Part shown: piece after piece, positions 58,611 through 64,000 of the stretch
How positions within the stretch are numbered: position 1 is the stretch's first letter
Layout of the letters: each line of letters begins with the position of its first letter
Assembly: GCA_963784995.1 (NCBI GenBank)
Contig: CAWATZ010000014.1
Span: 310,001 to 374,000 of the forward strand
Length of the DNA: 64,000 nucleotides
Direction: 5' to 3'
Source of the DNA: CAWATZ01 sp963784995
GTDB taxonomy: Bacteria > Planctomycetota > Planctomycetia > Gemmatales > Gemmataceae
The notes under the pieces: model-generated
Databases searched by the model: none
What the model was told of the DNA's origin: nothing
What the model saw: only the letters and a program-made list of their open reading frames with translations
Position numbers and translations under genes: made by a program

Positions 58611-61600
58611 ATGAACCCCATTGCCTTCGCCATGCGCAATCCGATCAGCACCATGATGCTGGTCGTGGCCCTGATCGGCGGCGGCGGGCTGGCCGCGTAC
58701 AGCATGCGCATTGACATTTTTCCGCCTTTTGACCTCCCGCAGATCTACGTTGTCCAGAACTTCAACGGCATGAGCCCCGCTCAGATGGAAGGGCTGATCG
58801 TCAACCAGTTCGAGCTGAACTTCCAGTACGTCGATGGCGTCAAGAGCGTCGAATCGAAGAGCATCCAGCAGATCGCCCTGATCAAGATCTCGTTCTATCC
58901 GGGCACGGACATGGGTCAGGCAATGTCTGCCGTGGTCGCCCAGGCCAACCGGGCCCAGGCGTTCATGCCTGCCGGGGTGCTGCCACCCCAAATTATGCGC
59001 ATGGATGCAGGCAGCGTGCCCATCGGCTACCTGGTGCTGACCAGCAAGACCGAATCGCTGGGCATCCTGGCTGACCTGGCCCAGCAGCGCATCCGGCCCC
59101 TGCTCCAGGAAAAGGTCCCCGGCACCGTCGGTACTGCACCATTCGGCTCCAACGTCCGCTCCATCGTCGTCAACGTCGATCCGGTCCGGCTGCGCACCTA
59201 CAACCTATCCACCGACCACGTGGTCACCGCCCTGATGACCGGCAACGTGATCGTCCCCGCGGGCAACCTGTACGTCAAGGAACAGATGCCGATGGTGCCC
59301 ACCAACGCCATGGTCAGCCAGATCGAGGAACTCAAGAAGATCCCGCTCAAGAGCGAGCGCAACGTCTACGTCGGGGACGTGGCCAGCGTCGAGGACAGCA
59401 CCGACGTCAACTTCGGCTACGCGATGGTCGATGGCCGGCCCGCGGTGTACATCCCGGTGGTCAAGAAGAACACCGCCTCGACCCTGACCGTGGTGGCCGA
59501 AATCCATCGGGCGATGCCCATCTTCAAAGGGGTGCTGCCGGAGAGCGTGGACATTCGCTACGAGTTCGACGAATCGCCCACCGTGGTCGCGGCCCTCTCC
59601 AGCGTGGCGACGGAAGGGGCCATCGGGGCCACGCTCACCGGGCTGATGATCCTGCTGTTCTTGCAGGACTGGCGCAGCGTCATCGTGGTGGTCTTCAACA
59701 TCCCGATGGCGCTGCTGGGTTCGCTGTTTGCGCTGTGGTGTACCGGCAACACCATCAACATCATGACGCTGGGCGGCCTGGCCCTGGCCATCGGCATGCT
59801 GGTGGACGAGGCCACCGTCTCCATCGAGAACATCCACGTCCAGATGACCCGGACGCCATCGCTGGCCCGCGCCGTCGAGCGCGGCAGCAACGAGACGGCC
59901 GTGGCCCGCTTGCTGGCCATGCTCTGCATCCTGTCGGTGTTCATCCCGGCCTTTATCATGGCCGAGCCGGTGCGGTCCCTGTTCGTGCCGCTGTCGCTGG
60001 CGGTCGGCTTTGCCATGATCACGTCGTACTTCCTGTCCAGCACACTGGTGCCGGTGCTGTCGGTCTGGCTGCTGAAGCATCACGGCCAGCACGCCGAGCC
60101 CGTGGCCGCAGGCGGCTCGCCTGCTGGCCGGCACGCAGGCGAGCCGCCTGCGGCCACGGGCATGGGTCTCTTCGATCGCTTCCAGGCCCTCTTCACCCGG
60201 CTGGTGACCTGGATTGTCCATAACCGCTGGGCGGTCGTCCCCTCCTACCTCGGCATCTGCGCCCTGGTGCTGCTGGTGGTCGGCACCCAGCTGGGCACCG
60301 AGTTGTTCCCCCAGGTCGATTCCGGGGAGTTCGTGCTGCGCTTCCGCATGCCGCCGGGCACCAACTACGAGTTCACCCGGCAAGCCTGGGTGCGGGCCTT
60401 GCAGGTGGTTCAAGAAGAGGCGAAGAACCCCGCCAACGTCAAGATCTCGATGGGCTTCGCCGGCCAGCAGGCGCCCAACTTCGCCACCAACAACATGCTG
60501 CTGTTCATGCACGGCCCCGACGATGGGCAGATGCGGGTCAAGCTGCGCGAGAGCAGCGGCATCCAGCTCTTTGCGTTCCAGGAACAGCTCCGCAAGGCGC
60601 TGCCGGACCGGCTGATTCCCTGGTTCACCGAGGTCTTGCGGAAAGAGGGTTATCCGGCTGACGAAGCAGACACGCGGGCTCACCAGATGAAGTTCGCCTT
60701 CGAGCCGGGCGACATTGTCAGCGAGGTCATGAGCTTCGGCTCGCCCGCCCCGATCGAGCTGGTCCTGTCCAGCCCCGACCTGTCCGCCTCGCGCTCCTAC
60801 GCCACCAAGGTGCTGGCCCAGCTGGGGGAGAACACGTTCCTGCGCGACGTGCAGATCCAGCAGGAACTGGACTATCCCACGGTGCCGGTCACCATCAACC
60901 GTCAGAAGGCCGGGCTGAGCGGACTGGACACCAAGCAGGTCGGGCAATCGGTGCTGGTGACCACTTCGTCCAGCCGGATGGTGGCCCGCAACTTCTGGCA
61001 AGACAAGAAGGGAGTCAGCTACCAGGTGCAGGTGCAGGTGCCGATCCAGCGCATGAATTCCCCGAGCCAGGTCGAGACGGTGCCGCTGGAGCCGATCTCG
61101 CCCCTGGTCAACCTGATGGTGCGCGACGTGGCCGAGGTCGGCACGGGCGTCGTGCCCGGCGAATACGATCGCCTGTCGATGCAGCGCTACCTGAGCATCA
61201 CCGCCAACGTCCAGGGCGAGGACCTGGGCCGGGCCGCCCGGCAGCTGGGCCAATCCCTGGAGAAGGCCGGCAAGCCGCCCCACGGCGTGTTCGTGGTCAG
61301 TCGCGGCCAGGTGAAGCCCATGGAGGAGATGTTCAAGTCGCTGGCCATCGGCCTGACCATCGCGGTGGGGGTCATCCTGGTGCTGCTCACCGCCTACTTC
61401 CAGTCGTTTCGCCTGGCCCTGGCCTCCGTCAGCGCCGTGCCCGGCGTCCTCAGCGGCGTCGCTCTGATACTGTATTTCACGGGGACGACGCTGAACATCG
61501 AATCGTTCATGGGCACGATCATGAGCATCGGCGTCTCGGTGTCCAACTCGGTGATGCTGGTCACGTTCACCGCCCGCGACTGGATTGAAGGGATGCGGTC

Positions 61601-61913
61601 CGATCAGGCGGCCGTGCGGGGGGCCCGGGAACGGCTCCGGCCGATCCTGATGACGGCCTGCGCCATGATCGTCGGCATGGTGCCGATGTCGCTGGCCCTG
61701 GAGGCGGGCAGCCAGATGCAGGCCCCGCTGGGCCGGGCCGTCATCGGCGGCCTGCTGGTGTCCACCTTCACCACGCTGCTGATCCTTCCTGCTATCTTCG
61801 CGGTGGTGATCGGCCACGGCAAACACCGCTCTCCCTCGCTGCATCCCGACGACCCCGAGAGCAAACACCATCACCCGCAATCGAGCCCGCACCAAGAGGG
61901 GATTCACGAATGA
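58611..61913 (+). CDS. RND efflux transporter, inner-membrane permease
   Basis: 1,100 aa, typical for AcrB/HAE-type pumps. MNPIAFAMRNPISTMMLVVA is TM1. Porter and docking domains follow, and the TM4 motif is GGLALAIGMLVDEATVSIEN, where the usual Asp-Asp pair is Asp-Glu. In TM10, SIGVSVSNSVMLVTF has Ser where AcrB has the coupling Lys. Proton relay may therefore differ. A perfect 26-bp palindrome (60099-60162) is read in frame as PVAAGGSPAGRHAGEPPAAT in the cytoplasmic stretch between TM6 and TM7. GGGAGGAG precedes the ATG. The stop overlaps the fusion-protein gene (ATGA). Confidence 0.92.
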   Translation: MNPIAFAMRNPISTMMLVVALIGGGGLAAYSMRIDIFPPFDLPQIYVVQNFNGMSPAQMEGLIVNQFELNFQYVDGVKSVESKSIQQIALIKISFYPGTDMGQAMSAVVAQANRAQAFMPAGVLPPQIMRMDAGSVPIGYLVLTSKTESLGILADLAQQRIRPLLQEKVPGTVGTAPFGSNVRSIVVNVDPVRLRTYNLSTDHVVTALMTGNVIVPAGNLYVKEQMPMVPTNAMVSQIEELKKIPLKSERNVYVGDVASVEDSTDVNFGYAMVDGRPAVYIPVVKKNTASTLTVVAEIHRAMPIFKGVLPESVDIRYEFDESPTVVAALSSVATEGAIGATLTGLMILLFLQDWRSVIVVVFNIPMALLGSLFALWCTGNTINIMTLGGLALAIGMLVDEATVSIENIHVQMTRTPSLARAVERGSNETAVARLLAMLCILSVFIPAFIMAEPVRSLFVPLSLAVGFAMITSYFLSSTLVPVLSVWLLKHHGQHAEPVAAGGSPAGRHAGEPPAATGMGLFDRFQALFTRLVTWIVHNRWAVVPSYLGICALVLLVVGTQLGTELFPQVDSGEFVLRFRMPPGTNYEFTRQAWVRALQVVQEEAKNPANVKISMGFAGQQAPNFATNNMLLFMHGPDDGQMRVKLRESSGIQLFAFQEQLRKALPDRLIPWFTEVLRKEGYPADEADTRAHQMKFAFEPGDIVSEVMSFGSPAPIELVLSSPDLSASRSYATKVLAQLGENTFLRDVQIQQELDYPTVPVTINRQKAGLSGLDTKQVGQSVLVTTSSSRMVARNFWQDKKGVSYQVQVQVPIQRMNSPSQVETVPLEPISPLVNLMVRDVAEVGTGVVPGEYDRLSMQRYLSITANVQGEDLGRAARQLGQSLEKAGKPPHGVFVVSRGQVKPMEEMFKSLAIGLTIAVGVILVLLTAYFQSFRLALASVSAVPGVLSGVALILYFTGTTLNIESFMGTIMSIGVSVSNSVMLVTFTARDWIEGMRSDQAAVRGARERLRPILMTACAMIVGMVPMSLALEAGSQMQAPLGRAVIGGLLVSTFTTLLILPAIFAVVIGHGKHRSPSLHPDDPESKHHHPQSSPHQEGIHE
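60099..60162. repeat. 26-bp perfect palindrome inside the RND gene
   Basis: Arms 60099-60124 and 60137-60162 with a 12-nt loop, covering about codons 497-518. The reading frame is kept through both arms. The arm starts GCCCGTGGCCGCAGGCGGCT. Confidence 0.95.
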
Positions 61914-63286
61914 ACCGGAGCCTGCATTCCTCTTTTCGCGTTTGTCTGGTGGTTTCGCTGTCTGCCCTGGCGGCGGGTTGCGGCGACTCAGCCCAAACCG
62001 ACCTCGCCGATCAGCGCCGAGCCGCACGTGCGTCTGGTCCGGCCCGAGAAGCGCACCATCGAGCGCGAGGTGGAGCAGCCGGGGTTTATCGAGGCCTATG
62101 AGCAGACGTCGCTGTATGCCAAGCTCGCGGGCTACGTCAGGAAGTGGAACGTGGACATCGGCGACCCCATCGAGGAAAACCAGATCCTTGCCGAGATCGC
62201 CATTCCGGAGCTGGAGGCCGAGTACCGCGAGAAAAAAGCCCAGACCGCTCTGGACGTGGTCATGGTCCAGGTGGCCGAGGAACTGGTGAGTGTGGCGGAC
62301 CACAACTGGAAGGTGGCGAAAGCTCAGACCCAGGAGGCTCGTGCCAAAATCGACAAGGTCCTGGCGGACGTTGAGCGCTGGCAATCGGAAGTCAAGCGGT
62401 TAAGCAGCGTGACAGACGTGATCGACCGGCAGGTGCTGGAGGAGTCGAAAAAACAGCTGAAATCTTACCTGGCCGGTCAGGAAATGGCCCAGGCCGGCGT
62501 GCGGGCCGCCGAAGCCACGGAGCTGGCGCCAAGGCCGACTGGAGCAAGGCCCAGGTGGACGTGACCGCGGCCCGGGCTCGGGCCCTGGTGAGCCAGGAGG
62601 CGGAGGCACGCCTCAAGGCGCTGGTTGGTTACACGCGCATCGTCGCTCCCTACAAGGGCGTGGTGGTGATCCGCAATGCGAACACGGGCGATTACGTTCA
62701 GCCCGGGTCGGGTGATCTGTCCGACGCCGCCCGGGACCGCTCCGCGACCAGGGGAGGCCTGCCCATCTACGTCGTGGCCCGCACGGACAAGGTGCGCGTC
62801 TACGTGGACGTGCCCGAGATCGGAGCGGACCTGGTCAAGGTGGGCAGCAAGGCGACCGTCCGGATCCAGGCAGAGAATTACGCGGAGATCCCCGGTGAAG
62901 TGACGCGGACGTCCTGGGCGTTGCGGGCCCAGAGCCGGACCCTGCGGGCCGAAATTGATTTGCCCAACCCGGACGCCCGGATGCTGCCGGGGACGTACGC
63001 CACGGGCGTGATTCCGATTCGACGCAGCGAGGTCCGCAGCGTGCCGAGCAGTGCCGTCGTCATGCTGGGCAATCAGAATTACTGCTATCTCTACGAGAAA
63101 GGCAAGGCCGTCCAGACGGCCGTGCAAACGGGAATCAGCGACGGCAAATGGGTGGAAGTCGTCCGCAAGCGAGTGGAGAACAAGTGGATGGCGTTCACCG
63201 GGGACGAGCAGGTGATCCTGGGCGACCTGGGCGAGCTGTCGGATGGGTTGCCGGTTCGGGTCTCGGAATCAATCCGAAAACCGTGA
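61910..63286 (+). CDS. RND membrane fusion protein (HlyD family), two frameshifts
   Basis: About 458 aa. A lipoprotein signal (SLSALAAGCGDS, lipobox LAAGC) leads to VRLVRPEKRTIEREVEQPGF, the first lipoyl half (AGYVRKWNVDIGDPIEENQI), and a long coiled-coil hairpin. The second lipoyl half follows (IVAPYKGVVVIRNANTGDYV), then beta-barrel and membrane-proximal domains to 63286. Restoring a CG near 61999 gives DLAAISAEPHVRLV, and one G near 62527 gives ELAAKADWSKAQVDV. It forms the periplasmic bridge of the pump with the upstream RND protein. No outer-membrane channel gene is in the window. Confidence 0.87.
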
Positions 63287-63302
63287 TGGCAGATAGGATG
63301 AA

Positions 63303-63632
63303 TCAACTGCTCGCGTGGAAGTCGAGTTGGACGTTGTCTAAAACGGGCTTGTCCCACTCGGGCCGATTCTCCTGGATTCGCTTGAAGAGCAAGGTGTCAA
63401 TGCCCGAATCCCGCAAAGCTCCGGAGCCGTCTGGAAACCATCCAAAGATCTTGTACCCTTGCCCTTCTGTGAAGCAGAAGGCAGCGGAGAAGTACCTGAC
63501 CAGGAGCTGACGATCCACTGTCTCGGGTCCAAGTTCCGCGACAACCGCGCGAAGCATCACGGACGGTTGATCTCCTCTCCGCGCCATTGATCGCAGCAAT
63601 TCGACCAGGTCTCTGTGAAGAAGGATCACCAA
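63303..63632 (-). CDS. Small orphan protein
   Basis: 109 aa, no signal peptide. Mixed alpha/beta (VELLRSMARRGDQPSVMLRA, LLVRYFSAAFCFTEGQGYKI, FGWFPDGSGALRDSGIDTLL). No family recognised. Codon use is less GC-biased than in the pump genes. It begins 9 bp after the upstream small gene and converges on the fusion-protein gene 16 bp away. The two-gene small-protein unit resembles toxin-immunity or accessory pairs in size, but nothing else supports that. Confidence 0.55.
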   Translation of the reverse strand: MVILLHRDLVELLRSMARRGDQPSVMLRAVVAELGPETVDRQLLVRYFSAAFCFTEGQGYKIFGWFPDGSGALRDSGIDTLLFKRIQENRPEWDKPVLDNVQLDFHASS

Positions 63633-63641
63633 CCGCTCCTT

Positions 63642-63986
63642 TCAGGGCAAGAACACGACGTCCACCGACACGTATTGTCCAGGACTGCCCTGTGCGTCAA
63701 GGCAATGACATCGACTAAAGCCCTTGCTCTTTGCCAGCTGGTACGTCCAAGTTTGCTTGGATGCCTCTTCGAGCGTCATCTTGTTTCCTGCGGTCAATCT
63801 GTTCACCGTGTCCAGGTTGTCACCCGAGGTCCAGTCACCCCTGATGCCACGGATCGTGACTTTTTTCTCCTGAACGAAGTAATCCCAGGCGGTCTGGAAT
63901 AGCCACCATCCCGGACAGCCGGTCCGATCTTTCGGGAGGTTCTCCACGTAGAAATGGAGATAGCCCATTCCCGTAATGTCCGCCAT
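63642..63986 (-). CDS. Small orphan protein, first of a pair
   Basis: 114 aa. The chain is beta-rich at the start (MGYLHFYVENLPKDRTGCPG, then WWLFQTAWDYFVQEKKVTIR) and has many aromatic residues. No family is recognised. The ATG at 63986 is the likely start, although the frame remains open to the window edge (NFI before M), so an earlier start cannot be excluded. It has the same atypical composition as its partner. Confidence 0.55.
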   Translation of the reverse strand: MADITGMGYLHFYVENLPKDRTGCPGWWLFQTAWDYFVQEKKVTIRGIRGDWTSGDNLDTVNRLTAGNKMTLEEASKQTWTYQLAKSKGFSRCHCLDAQGSPGQYVSVDVVFLP

Positions 63987-64000
63987 GATAAAGTTCCGCC

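Noticed and set aside
59205..62384. 1,059-aa minus-strand ORF opposite the RND pump
   Set aside because: Composition is His/Asp/Gly/Arg-rich as expected for the complement of a GC-rich gene; the plus strand has clear RND motifs.

Overview
The window is GC-rich bacterial chromosome, almost certainly from a planctomycete of the Gemmataceae (Gemmatales). The markers are a TIGR02996 repeat-companion protein, two very large Ser/Thr kinases carrying TPR or WD40 repeats, two ECF sigma factors of planctomycete type, exported proteins with the LEPLE-type N-terminal motif, a PVC-type HEAT plus CxxCH heme protein, and several PQQ/WD40 propeller proteins. Function is inferred from motifs and family knowledge only; no search was run.

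Layout. 1-2.3 kb: the N-terminal part of hypF, then a broken RAYT (Y1) transposase with its inverted boxes and an AT-richer orphan ORF. 2.6-12.1 kb: mostly minus-strand genes (vWA/PP2C pair, NAD-dependent epimerase, WD40 protein, and an arginine dihydrolase-like plus TIGR00300 ornithine cyclodeaminase pair) and a plus-strand PQQ-propeller protein. 11.3-18.2 kb: a minus-strand regulatory run (TIGR02996/LRR protein, AIG2-like protein, histidine phosphatase remnant, ECF sigma, csrA, Ser/Thr kinase with TPRs, LEPLE surface protein). 18.6-20.4 kb: rpsA (ribosomal protein S1) with a clear terminator. 21.6-28.5 kb: one giant mosaic surface protein. 28.8-32.8 kb: WD40 kinase and its ECF sigma. 32.9-38.9 kb: heme protein, universal stress protein, and an NtrC-type two-component system. 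39.3-47 kb: primary-type sigma factor, TPR and HEAT proteins, an FAD oxidoreductase, and a pseudo-caspase/S41 protease. 47-53.3 kb: a hairpin array, small orphan genes, a WD40-HEAT protein, an HMA/MetE-like pair and a DUF6941-like pair. 53.6-63.3 kb: exported c-type heme protein, GT87-like membrane glycosyltransferase, esterase, membrane protein, and an RND pump with its membrane fusion protein. 63.3-64 kb: two small orphan genes.

Two features cut across the annotation. First, long near-perfect palindromes (arms 11-53 bp, loops 4-25 nt) occur about every 4 kb, mostly at gene 3' ends. Some fall into families: 4495 with 11163, and 5799 with 36722. Relatives lie in frame inside coding sequences (RND pump, kinase, esterase, heme protein), and one palindrome has multiplied into an alternating 122/88-nt array at 47.0-47.6 kb. 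Second, many conserved genes, including rpsA, carry one to four small indels. Up to six of these fit loss of one CG/GC dinucleotide from a CG-rich tract, so sequencing error must be excluded before any of these genes is called a pseudogene.
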